Below are positions 1 through 5,900 of a stretch of DNA of 6,306 bases, piece after piece. The stretch is from the NCBI GenBank assembly GCA_031398385.1, contig JANNNE010000107.1, forward strand, positions 1 to 6,306, given 5' to 3'. The stretch's first letter is position 1. Each line of letters begins with the position of its first letter. This stretch comes from Ideonella_A sp031398385 (lineage in GTDB: Bacteria; Pseudomonadota; Gammaproteobacteria; Burkholderiales; Burkholderiaceae_C). The position numbers were made by a program, and so were the translations under genes. The notes beneath the pieces are model-generated. The model did not search any database. It had not been told where the DNA came from and saw only the letters and a program-made list of their open reading frames with translations.

Positions 1-1
1 A

Positions 2-46
2 CCCGGCGAGACGGTGACGATGCAGCATTTCATCGCCGAGCGCTGA
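2..46 (+). CDS. C-terminal end of an upstream gene (partial, unidentified)
   Basis: Reading from base 2, fourteen codons give PGETVTMQHFIAER followed by a TGA stop at 44-46. The codons mostly end in G or C, like the confident genes of the window, and the peptide looks like a normal protein tail. The body of the gene lies beyond the left edge, so neither family nor function can be named. It points the same way as the hydroxylase gene, 148 bp upstream of its start, and could belong to the same transcription unit or be an unrelated neighbour. A coding call on 15 codons is tentative. Confidence 0.4.
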   Translation, partial: PGETVTMQHFIAER

Positions 47-67
47 AGAGCCAGAGGCTGCGCATCG

Positions 68-166
68 ACCCAGCGTCAGGAACTCGAACCCGTTGCCGTC
101 CTGATCCTTGAGCTGCTGCCTTGACACCAGGCGATGCCCGGCAACAGGCCGCGCAACCTGATTACC
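68..166 (-). pseudogene. possible relic of a glyoxalase/VOC-fold gene (C-terminal motif)
   Basis: Read on the minus strand from 130 down to 68, the sequence encodes LVSRQQLKDQDGNGFEFLTLG. The DxDGNxFEFL pattern resembles the end of vicinal-oxygen-chelate (glyoxalase/bleomycin-resistance/dioxygenase) domains, where the late Glu is often a metal ligand. Roughly twelve preceding codons (166-131) stay open and read plausibly. No start codon or domain body is visible: upstream this frame runs into the hydroxylase gene on the other strand. There is also no stop soon after the motif, where such proteins normally end. If real, it is a truncated remnant. Chance resemblance in GC-rich DNA is a serious alternative. 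Confidence 0.25.
121..126 (+). promoter_or_regulatory. -35-like hexamer ahead of the hydroxylase gene
   Basis: TTGACA is a perfect sigma-70 -35 match, 69 bp before the GTG start of the hydroxylase gene. At 16-18 bp spacing the sequence is GC-rich and holds no good -10 box, so a working promoter would need an activator, as is common for aromatic catabolic genes. No regulator gene is in the window, and I see no clear operator palindrome between 47 and 194. Confidence 0.15.
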
Positions 167-194
167 ATCCACGCATGAGCTTCGTAAACGGCCG

Positions 195-1406
195 GTGAAG
201 ACCGCCGCCTCCACACTGCCGGTGCTGGTGGCCGGCGGCGGCATCGGTGGCCTGGCCGCGGCGCTGGCGTTGTCGCGCCAGGGCCTGGAGGTGAAGGTGC
301 TGGAACAGTCGCCCGAGTTGGGCGAGATCGGTGCGGGCATGCAGCTCGGGCCGAATGCCTTCGCCGCCTTCGACGCCCTGGGCGTCGGTGACGCGACGCG
401 CGGCCTGGCGGTTTATACCGACGAGATGGTGATGCACGATGCGTTGGATGAAACGCTGGTCGGGCGCATCCCGCTGGGTGACGCCTTCCTGCGGCGCTTC
501 GGCAACCCGTATGCGGTGATCCACCGCGCCGATGCGCACGCTGCCTTGCTCGACGCCGCGCATCGCAGCGCGCGGGTTGAATTTGTCACCTCGACGCGCG
601 TCGCCCGTGTCGAACAGACTGACGCCGCGGTGAGTGTGTTCGACGCGCGCGGCGGCCACCATGAAGGCGTCGCGCTGATCGGCGCCGACGGCGTGAAGTC
701 GGCTGTACGCGAACAGTATGTCGGCGATGCGGCACGCGTGTCGGGCCATGTGGTGTACCGTGCCGTGGCCGAGCGCAGCGACTTCCCGGCCGACCTGCGC
801 TGGAACGCGGCCAGCATCTGGGTCGGCCCGAACTGCCACCTGGTGCACTACCCGCTGCGCGGCGGCGAACAGTACAACGTGGTCGTCACCTTCCACAGCC
901 GCGATGCCGAAGAATGGGGCGTGCGCGAAGGCAGCCGGGAAGAGGTGCAGGGTTACTTCGAGGGCATCTGCCCGCGCGCACGCCAGCTCATCGATTTACC
1001 GAAGAGCTGGAAGCGCTGGGCCACCGCCGACCGCGAGCCGATCGCCACCTGGGCCTTCGGCCGCAGCGTGCTGCTGGGCGATGCCGCGCACCCGATGCTG
1101 CAGTACCTGGCGCAAGGCGCCTGCATGGCGCTCGAAGACGCGGTGACGCTGGGCGAGGCCGTACGCGCCGAAGGTGCGTTGAACAGCGGTGACTTCGCGT
1201 CGGCTCTCGCACGCTACGAACGTTCGCGCGTGGCGCGCACCGCGCGGGTGTTGCTGTCGACGCGCGAGATGGGTCGCCTCTATCACGCCAAGGGTGTCGA
1301 GCGGCTGGTGCGCAATGATCTGTGGAAAGGGCGCACGCCCGAACGCTTCTACGATGCGATGGAGTGGCTGTACGGCTGGACCGTCGACAACTGTCTGGCC
1401 AGATGA
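195..1406 (+). CDS. 3-hydroxybenzoate 6-hydroxylase (FAD-dependent monooxygenase)
   Basis: This 403-residue single-component flavoprotein most likely converts 3-hydroxybenzoate to gentisate using NAD(P)H and O2 in the cytoplasm. The class A flavin hydroxylase landmarks are in order. The N-terminal dinucleotide motif VAGGGIGGLAAA is at residues 12-23, and an acidic residue ending the second strand (VLEQS) is near 37. The DG motif GADGVKSAVR is at 163-172. The GD motif VLLGDAAHPMLQYLAQGA at 292-309 binds the FAD ribityl and pyrophosphate. His218 in HLVHYPLRGG and Gln303 may match the catalytic His/Gln pair described for 3-hydroxybenzoate 6-hydroxylase; I have not aligned them. The C-terminal stretch from RLVRNDLWKGRTPERFYDA onward is typical of this group. 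The start is GTG at 195: in this frame a stop lies at 159-161 with no other usual start between, and the ribosome site is weak. A salicylate hydroxylase is the main alternative, but the adjacent gentisate dioxygenase favours 3-hydroxybenzoate. Confidence 0.88.
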   Translation: MKTAASTLPVLVAGGGIGGLAAALALSRQGLEVKVLEQSPELGEIGAGMQLGPNAFAAFDALGVGDATRGLAVYTDEMVMHDALDETLVGRIPLGDAFLRRFGNPYAVIHRADAHAALLDAAHRSARVEFVTSTRVARVEQTDAAVSVFDARGGHHEGVALIGADGVKSAVREQYVGDAARVSGHVVYRAVAERSDFPADLRWNAASIWVGPNCHLVHYPLRGGEQYNVVVTFHSRDAEEWGVREGSREEVQGYFEGICPRARQLIDLPKSWKRWATADREPIATWAFGRSVLLGDAAHPMLQYLAQGACMALEDAVTLGEAVRAEGALNSGDFASALARYERSRVARTARVLLSTREMGRLYHAKGVERLVRNDLWKGRTPERFYDAMEWLYGWTVDNCLAR

Positions 1407-1473
1407 CCCCGAACCACGACCCACGGGCTTGCCACCGTCCTGGATCCGGAGGGAAGGGCGGCGGAATGGAAAC

Positions 1474-1479
1474 GAGGAG
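1474..1479 (+). promoter_or_regulatory. Shine-Dalgarno site fixing the gentisate dioxygenase start
   Basis: GAGGAG lies six bases before the ATG at 1486. The reading frame stays open far upstream into the hydroxylase gene, so this strong site, and homology beginning only after it, set the start at 1486. An ATG at 1466 is in a different frame. Confidence 0.8.
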
Positions 1480-1485
1480 CAAGGC

Positions 1486-2526
1486 ATGAGTTCAGAACTG
1501 GGACGAATCGAGGATCTGCCGGCCGACTATGTCGAGAAGCTGCGGTCGCACAATCTGGTGCCGCTGTGGCCCAGCCTGCGGGCGCTGTTGCCGCCGACCG
1601 TGCCGAAGGTGCAGACCCAGGCAACGCATTGGCCTTACGAAGTGATCCGGCCGCTGCTGATGCGGGCCGGCGAACTGACGCCGATCGAGAAGGCCGAACG
1701 CCGGGTGCTGGTGCTGGCGAATCCGGGCCACGGCCTCGACAAGATGCAGGCCAGCGCCGCGATGTACCTCGGCATGCAGTTGCTGCTGCCCGGCGAGTGG
1801 GCACCATCGCATCGGCACACGCCGAACGCGGTGCGCATGGTGGTTGAAGGCGAAGGCGCGTGGTCGACCGTCGACGGTGAAAAATGCCCGATGAAACGCG
1901 GCGATCTGATCCTGACGCCAACCGGTCTGTGGCACGAACATGGCCATGACGGCAGCGAGCCGGTGATCTGGCTCGATGTGCTCGATCTGCCGCTGGTCTA
2001 CTACATGGAGGCCAGCTACCACGTCAACGGTGGCCGGCAGTTGGTCAAGCCGCAACACGGAGAACGGGCCTACGCGCGCGGCGGCATGCTGCCGACGCCG
2101 GTCTTCGAGCGATCGAGCAAGGCCTATCCGATGTTGCGCTACCCCTGGGCCGATGCACGCGCCGCACTCGAATCGCTGGCGGACGACCAGGCCGATCTGG
2201 AGACGGTGCAGATCACCTATGCCAATCCGGAGACTGGCGAGCATTGCGAAAACATCCTGGGCTTTTATGCGCTGATGCTGCGGCCGGGCCAGACGCTGCA
2301 ATTGCCGGTCCGTTCGCCGGCGATGGTGTTCCATCTGATCGAAGGCGAGGCCGAGATCATCACGGGTTCGCAGCGTTTTGCGTTGGCCGAGGCAGATACC
2401 TGCTGCACCCCGGGTTACAGCGGCGTCGGTCTGCGCAATCGTTCATCGACTTCCCCGGCATTCCTGTTCATCGCCGACGAAACGCCCTTGCACCGCAAGC
2501 TGGGTGTCTTCGAGTCGCGCAGCTGA
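1486..2526 (+). CDS. gtdA: gentisate 1,2-dioxygenase
   Basis: This 346-residue bicupin Fe(II) enzyme opens the gentisate ring with O2 between the carboxylated and adjacent hydroxylated carbons to give maleylpyruvate. The N-terminal cupin carries the metal site: GEWAPSHRHTPNAVRMVVEG at residues 103-122 supplies His109 and His111, and GDLILTPTGLWHEHGHDG at 139-156 supplies His150. The 41-residue spacing from first to third His matches, from memory, that reported for bacterial gentisate dioxygenases. The C-terminal cupin (about 262-335) keeps the fold (VFHLIEGEAEII, then a PGYSG turn) without a full ligand set, as is usual here. The related salicylate 1,2-dioxygenases have the same architecture. 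A 3-hydroxybenzoate hydroxylase gene immediately upstream (79 bp gap) and a fumarylpyruvate hydrolase-like gene downstream make gentisate the likely substrate. The length is normal and I see no damage. It is probably cotranscribed with both neighbours. Confidence 0.93.
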   Translation: MSSELGRIEDLPADYVEKLRSHNLVPLWPSLRALLPPTVPKVQTQATHWPYEVIRPLLMRAGELTPIEKAERRVLVLANPGHGLDKMQASAAMYLGMQLLLPGEWAPSHRHTPNAVRMVVEGEGAWSTVDGEKCPMKRGDLILTPTGLWHEHGHDGSEPVIWLDVLDLPLVYYMEASYHVNGGRQLVKPQHGERAYARGGMLPTPVFERSSKAYPMLRYPWADARAALESLADDQADLETVQITYANPETGEHCENILGFYALMLRPGQTLQLPVRSPAMVFHLIEGEAEIITGSQRFALAEADTCCTPGYSGVGLRNRSSTSPAFLFIADETPLHRKLGVFESRS

Positions 2527-2539
2527 GTCCCCAAGGCCG

Positions 2540-2592
2540 ACCCATCCCGCGCCCATCTCACCCATCCCGCGCGGCCGCCCCCGCGGTGCGCG
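2540..2592 (+). repeat. 13-bp direct repeat and GC-rich hairpin between dioxygenase and hydrolase genes
   Basis: ACCCATCCCGCGC occurs exactly at 2540-2552 and again at 2560-2572, one repeat every 20 bp. The end of the second copy can pair with the following sequence: CGCGC at 2568-2572 with GCGCG at 2588-2592, extended by one G-U pair. There is no T-run after the hairpin, so it is not an ordinary terminator. It may be a replication-slippage product, or it may affect mRNA stability or translation of the hydrolase. No function can be read directly. Confidence 0.5.
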
Positions 2593-2633
2593 CCAGCATG
2601 CACCGAATCAACCCAACCCGTTCGCCCATCGAC

Positions 2634-3341
2634 ATGACCCAACCTGCCTATCTGTGGAACCCGCCCCTCGTTCAATCATTGCCGGTGCGCGGACGCCCAG
2701 AGCGCCTGCCGATCAACCGATTGTTCTTCGTCGGCCGCAACTACCACGCCCATGCGATCGAAATGGGCCGTCCGGTCGACAAGTCGAAGGAGCGGCCGTT
2801 CTATTTCACTAAAGCGCCGCAGACCCTGGTGCAGTCGGGTGCGACCGTGCCCTACCCGAGCGAGACCGCCAACTACCACTACGAAATGGAGCTGGTGCTG
2901 GTGATCGGCAAGCCCGGCTTCCGGGTTGCCGCCGCCGATGCCCACGAGCTGATCTACGGCTATGCCTGCGGTCTCGACATGACGCGACGCGATCTGCAGC
3001 TGATTGCCCGTGACAAGGGACGACCCTGGGACCTCGGCAAGGACATCGAAAACGGCTCGGTGGTGTCCGAAATCGTGCCGATGCCTGGCCATGTCATCAC
3101 CGAGGGTGAACTGGCTCTGACGGTAAACGGCCAGCCGCGGCAACTGTCCAACATTTCGCGTCTGATCTGGGACATCCGAGAGCAGATCGCCGACTTGTCG
3201 CTGTTCTATCGCCTGGAGCCGGGCGACCTGATCTTCACCGGTACGCCGGAAGGCGTCGGGCCGGTCGTGGCGGGTGATCGGATCGACGGCCATGTGGCCG
3301 GCGTCGGTGCAATCTCGTTGACGATCGGCCCGGCCGACTGA
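2634..3341 (+). CDS. fumarylpyruvate hydrolase (fumarylacetoacetase family)
   Basis: This 235-residue FAH-fold hydrolase probably cleaves fumarylpyruvate into fumarate and pyruvate, the last step of the gentisate pathway. The family signature is complete. LFFVGRNYHAHAIEMG at 30-45 begins the core. YHYEMELVLVIGK at 81-93 gives the metal-binding Glu84 and Glu86, and GYACGLDMTRRDLQ at 109-122 gives Asp115 as the third ligand. DLGKDIENGS follows at 133-142, and GDLIFTGTPEGVGPV at 197-211 is the conserved C-terminal loop. ATG 2634 (MTQPAYLW) is chosen because the length and N-terminus suit the family. ATG 2598 is in frame and would add 12 residues; neither has a clear ribosome site. The frame also stays open back into the dioxygenase gene, but that part is not coding. 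The gap after the dioxygenase is 107 bp. If no isomerase exists, direct maleylpyruvate hydrolysis is an alternative; other FAH-family reactions are less likely here. Confidence 0.85.
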   Translation: MTQPAYLWNPPLVQSLPVRGRPERLPINRLFFVGRNYHAHAIEMGRPVDKSKERPFYFTKAPQTLVQSGATVPYPSETANYHYEMELVLVIGKPGFRVAAADAHELIYGYACGLDMTRRDLQLIARDKGRPWDLGKDIENGSVVSEIVPMPGHVITEGELALTVNGQPRQLSNISRLIWDIREQIADLSLFYRLEPGDLIFTGTPEGVGPVVAGDRIDGHVAGVGAISLTIGPAD

Positions 3342-3342
3342 C

Positions 3343-3367
3343 CCGGACTCCCCCTCCGGCGGTATTT
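3343..3367 (+). terminator. weak terminator-like hairpin after the hydrolase gene
   Basis: CCGGA at 3343-3347 can pair with TCCGG at 3355-3359 around a seven-base loop, and the short tract TATTTT follows at 3363-3368. The stem is only five base pairs and the T-tract is separated from it, so this is at most a weak or partial terminator between the catabolic genes and the transporter block. The rest of the 3342-3542 gap holds no convincing gene and no clear promoter. Confidence 0.2.
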
Positions 3368-3532
3368 TCGCGCGGCGCTGCCATGCCGGGCTTCAATAGC
3401 TGATATCCGCACGTTCGCCTTGCCCGCTCGAGGATCGTCGTCAAGAATTCCGGGCCCCTGGACTGGGGTCGGATCGTCATTGGATGTGGTGCGGTGCTTT
3501 CCCAAGGCCGCCGCTGACCGTCACCTGAATGT

Positions 3533-3537
3533 GGAGA
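3533..3537 (+). promoter_or_regulatory. Shine-Dalgarno site supporting a TTG start
   Basis: GGAGA ends five bases before TTG 3543, the normal distance, whereas the in-frame ATG at 3552 is 14 bases away. This favours the TTG as the start of the solute-binding protein gene. GTG 3531 overlaps the site itself and is less likely. Confidence 0.55.
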
Positions 3538-3542
3538 CAAGC

Positions 3543-3833
3543 TTGAACACCATGCTCGCAACCGTGGGCGCCGCGCTGGCGCTTTCGGCGATCTTGCCAA
3601 CCGCATCGGCGGCCGATGTGACCCTTCGTTTCCACCAGTTCCTGCCGCCGCAGGCAGTCTTGCCGAAGCTCGCGATCGAGCCGTGGGCGAAGAAGATCGA
3701 ACCCGAGAGTGGGGCGCGCATCAAGGTTCAGCTGTCTCCCAGCATGCAGTTGGGCGGCAAACCGCCCGAGTTGTTCGATCAGTTCAAACTCGCTGCCTAA
3801 GCGCCCCGACTGATGGGCAAGTATCAGAAATAA
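3543..3833 (+). pseudogene. TRAP transporter solute-binding protein (DctP type), internally deleted
   Basis: DctP proteins are periplasmic binding proteins of about 320-340 residues that hand an organic acid to the DctQ/DctM permease. Here the frame runs only 85 codons to TAA 3798-3800. Residues 5-23 form a hydrophobic signal peptide ending in ASA, with likely cleavage before AD, although the n-region has no Lys or Arg. From TLRFHQFLPPQ to LGGKPPELFDQ (residues 27-80) it looks like the start of a normal mature DctP. At FDQ the typical continuation (a Lys-Asp-Gly type segment) is replaced by FKLAA and the stop. In the same frame, the ten codons after the stop read APRLMGKYQK and end at TAA 3831-3833, resembling a DctP C-terminus. 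This suggests that about 240 central codons were lost with a stop at the junction. Both permease genes follow at once and look intact. A misassembly or collapsed sequence is the main alternative. A functional 85-residue product is unlikely. Confidence 0.8.
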
Positions 3834-3860
3834 TCGGCAGCTCGTATCCAGGGTCTCTTC

Positions 3861-4379
3861 ATGAACATCTTCATCTACCGGTCGAGTCAGGCCTTGGCCT
3901 GGATCGGCGGACTCGTGCTCACCGCGATGGCCGTCCTCAGCGTTGCCAGCATCATCGGTCGAACGCTGAGCAACTACGGGCTCGGTCCCGTTCCCGGTGA
4001 TTTCGAGCTGGTCGAAGCCGGCACGGCGCTGGCGGTGTTCTGCTTCCTGCCCTGGACCCATCTGAAAGGCGGTCATGCCCTGGTCGACCTGTTCTGGAAA
4101 GCCTATCCGCCCGCGCTGCAGCGGGTGCTGATGGTTTTGGCGGACGCCCTGATGCTGCTGGTGTGGCTGCTGCTGGTCTGGCGCATGGGTGTGTCGATGG
4201 AGGACTACCGCGAAAACGGCGAGGTCAGCTTCATCCTGCAGATGCCGGTCTGGTGGGGTTATGCCGCATCGATGGTGCCGGCCGTCTTCGGCTGCCTGGT
4301 CTACACCTGGCGCGTGCTCGAGGACATCGGCCTGGCGCAGCCGCCAGCCGATTTCCGGATGTCGGCGGGGGAACACTGA
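3861..4379 (+). CDS. TRAP transporter small permease subunit (DctQ type)
   Basis: This 172-residue inner-membrane protein is the small subunit of a TRAP transporter; it pairs with DctM and helps couple substrate delivery by the binding protein to ion-driven uptake. Four hydrophobic segments fit the family: about residues 12-33, 48-66, 88-108 and 130-150. The conserved region GDFELVEAGTALAVFCFLPW (46-65) followed by THLKGGHALVDLFW (66-79) is typical, with an acidic residue in the second segment and His/Gly just after it. The length is normal. ATG 3861 is preceded by CCAGGG at 3848-3853, a moderate ribosome site, and lies 27 bp past the second stop of the damaged binding-protein gene. Its stop overlaps the start of the large permease gene (TGATG), implying translational coupling. 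The substrate cannot be read from this subunit; the neighbouring gentisate genes suggest a hydroxybenzoate or similar acid. Confidence 0.9.
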   Translation: MNIFIYRSSQALAWIGGLVLTAMAVLSVASIIGRTLSNYGLGPVPGDFELVEAGTALAVFCFLPWTHLKGGHALVDLFWKAYPPALQRVLMVLADALMLLVWLLLVWRMGVSMEDYRENGEVSFILQMPVWWGYAASMVPAVFGCLVYTWRVLEDIGLAQPPADFRMSAGEH

Positions 4380-5695
4380 TGGACACCTTGCAACTGGCCG
4401 CATGGTCGTTTCCTGCGATGCTGGCGCTGATTTTCCTGCGGGTGCCGATCGGCCTGTCGATGCTGGTGCTCGGTCTGATCGGCAGCTGGATCGTGTATGG
4501 CGATTCCTCGCCATTGCTGAACCAGATGAAGACCATGGCCTATGGCAGTTTCTCCAACGGTTCGCTGTCGGTGGTGCCGCTGTTCCTGCTGATGGGGCAG
4601 TTCGCATCGATGGGGGGCATGTCGAGGGCCTTGTTCAAGGCCGCCGAAGCTTTTCTCGGGCATCGGCGTGGCGGTGTGGGCATGGCGGCCATCGGCGCCT
4701 GTGCCGGTTTCGGATCGATCTGCGGTTCGTCGATGGCCACGGCTGCGACGATGGGGCAGGTCGCCTTGCCCGAACTCAAGCGCGCCGGTTATGCCGGCAG
4801 TCTGGCCACCGGTGCGCTGGCCGCCGGCGGCACGCTCGGCATCCTGATCCCGCCCTCGATCGTGCTGGTGATCTACGCCATCCTGGCCGAGCAGAATATC
4901 GCCAAGATGTTCGCGGCTGCCTTCATTCCCGGCATCCTGGCAGCGCTGGGCTACATGGCGGTGATCAACCTGTCGGTGCGCCTGAATCCCAAGCTGGCCG
5001 GGCAGCTCGATCCGATGCCGTGGCCCGAGCGCTGGCAGGCGCTGGCCGCGGTCTGGCCAGTGCTGGTGATCTTCGTGATCGTGATCGGCGGCATCTATGC
5101 CGGCATCTTCACGCCGACCGAAGGCGCCGCCGTCGGTGCGGTCGCGACCGGCCTGCTGGCCTGGCAGCGCGGCGGCCTGGATGGTGCCCGGCTGCGCGAA
5201 GCCTTCGAGGCCACCGCCGCCGGCACGGCCATGGTGTTCATGATCGTGCTGGGTGCCGCTGCCTACAACACCTTCCTGGCCTTGTCGCAGTTGCCGCAGG
5301 AACTGGCCAGCTGGGTCGGTGAGCAGGGCCTTGGGCCGTATTCGGTGCTCACCGGCGTACTGGTGTTTTATCTGATCTTCGGTTGTGTGATGGATTCGCT
5401 GTCGATGATCCTGCTGACCATCCCGATCTTTTTTCCGATGTTCATCGGCCTCGATTTCGGCCTGCCACCGGAAGAAGCCGCGATCTGGTTCGGCGTGCTG
5501 GTACTGGTCGTCGTCGAGGTTGGATTGATCACTCCACCGGTGGGAATGAATCTGTTCGTAATCCAGTCGATGGCACCCGACATCTCGATGCGCGACACCT
5601 ACCGCGGTGTGATGCCGTTTGTCGCCAGCGACCTGCTTCGGATCGTGATTCTGGTGCTGTTCCCGAGCATCACGCTGTTCGTGCTGAGGTTCTGA
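4379..5695 (+). CDS. TRAP transporter large permease subunit (DctM type)
   Basis: This 438-residue polytopic inner-membrane protein is the transport subunit of the TRAP system, moving an organic anion inward with cations, usually Na+. Characteristic motifs lie in order: GSICGSSMATAATMG at 112-126, then the PELKRAGYAGSLATG loop at 131-145. GTLGILIPPSIVLVIYA at 151-167 is the first re-entrant hairpin region. GIFTPTEGAAVGA follows at 242-254, DSLSMILLTIPIFFP at 339-353, and EVGLITPPVGMNLFV at 380-394 is the second half-repeat equivalent. About a dozen hydrophobic stretches cover the chain. The length is normal and I see no frame damage. ATG 4379 overlaps the DctQ stop by one base, with GGGGGA at 4367-4372 as ribosome site. 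With the adjacent binding-protein gene broken, this permease probably needs a binding protein from elsewhere to work. Confidence 0.95.
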   Translation: MDTLQLAAWSFPAMLALIFLRVPIGLSMLVLGLIGSWIVYGDSSPLLNQMKTMAYGSFSNGSLSVVPLFLLMGQFASMGGMSRALFKAAEAFLGHRRGGVGMAAIGACAGFGSICGSSMATAATMGQVALPELKRAGYAGSLATGALAAGGTLGILIPPSIVLVIYAILAEQNIAKMFAAAFIPGILAALGYMAVINLSVRLNPKLAGQLDPMPWPERWQALAAVWPVLVIFVIVIGGIYAGIFTPTEGAAVGAVATGLLAWQRGGLDGARLREAFEATAAGTAMVFMIVLGAAAYNTFLALSQLPQELASWVGEQGLGPYSVLTGVLVFYLIFGCVMDSLSMILLTIPIFFPMFIGLDFGLPPEEAAIWFGVLVLVVVEVGLITPPVGMNLFVIQSMAPDISMRDTYRGVMPFVASDLLRIVILVLFPSITLFVLRF

Positions 5696-5900
5696 GTCGC
5701 ACCATTCGGGCTCTCGCGCGCCGCACCCGCATCGGAACGCCGTTGCTGGGTGGCTGAGTTGCCTTTGCCGGCATTCGCTGCGATGGCTTGTCGCGCCTAT
5801 GTCGACGTTCCCGATCAGGCGGTGCATCCACCCGTGGCCCGCTTGCGTATCGTTTCAGGATCGCCCCACGGGGCCCTGCAACGACCAGCCTGCGCCACTG
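5696..5900. other. region without a convincing gene after the TRAP genes
   Basis: The 205 bp after the large permease stop hold open frames on both strands, but their compositions (Arg-, Ala- and Pro-rich, no motif) look like chance. A possible stem (CACCC at 5724-5728 with GGGTG at 5748-5752) has a 19-base loop and no T-run, so no terminator can be claimed. CCCCACGGGG at 5864-5873 is a tiny hairpin just before the next gene. I see no clear promoter. Confidence 0.4.

Noticed and set aside
162..896. Long minus-strand open frame opposite the hydroxylase gene (244 codons)
   Set aside because: It lies entirely opposite a clear flavoprotein hydroxylase, is rich in Arg, His, Ala and Gln, and shows no motif; this is the usual antisense shadow in high-GC coding DNA.
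1189..1485. N-terminal extension of the gentisate dioxygenase frame
   Set aside because: The extension overlaps the hydroxylase gene in another frame and is Arg/Ser-rich; a strong ribosome site precedes ATG 1486, where homology begins.
3448..3482. GGCCCC/GGGGTC hairpin in the gap before dctP as a terminator
   Set aside because: Only four strong base pairs and no following T-run; not enough for a terminator or operator call.
3477..4607. 376-codon minus-strand open frame across dctP, dctQ and the start of dctM
   Set aside because: The + strand here encodes recognisable TRAP subunits. The antisense product is rich in His, Gln and Arg with no family features. It does not explain the broken dctP.
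4301..5827. 508-codon minus-strand open frame opposite DctM
   Set aside because: Its product is dominated by His, Gln, Asp and Arg, the typical reverse complement of a hydrophobic membrane protein in GC-rich DNA; DctM is certain on the + strand.
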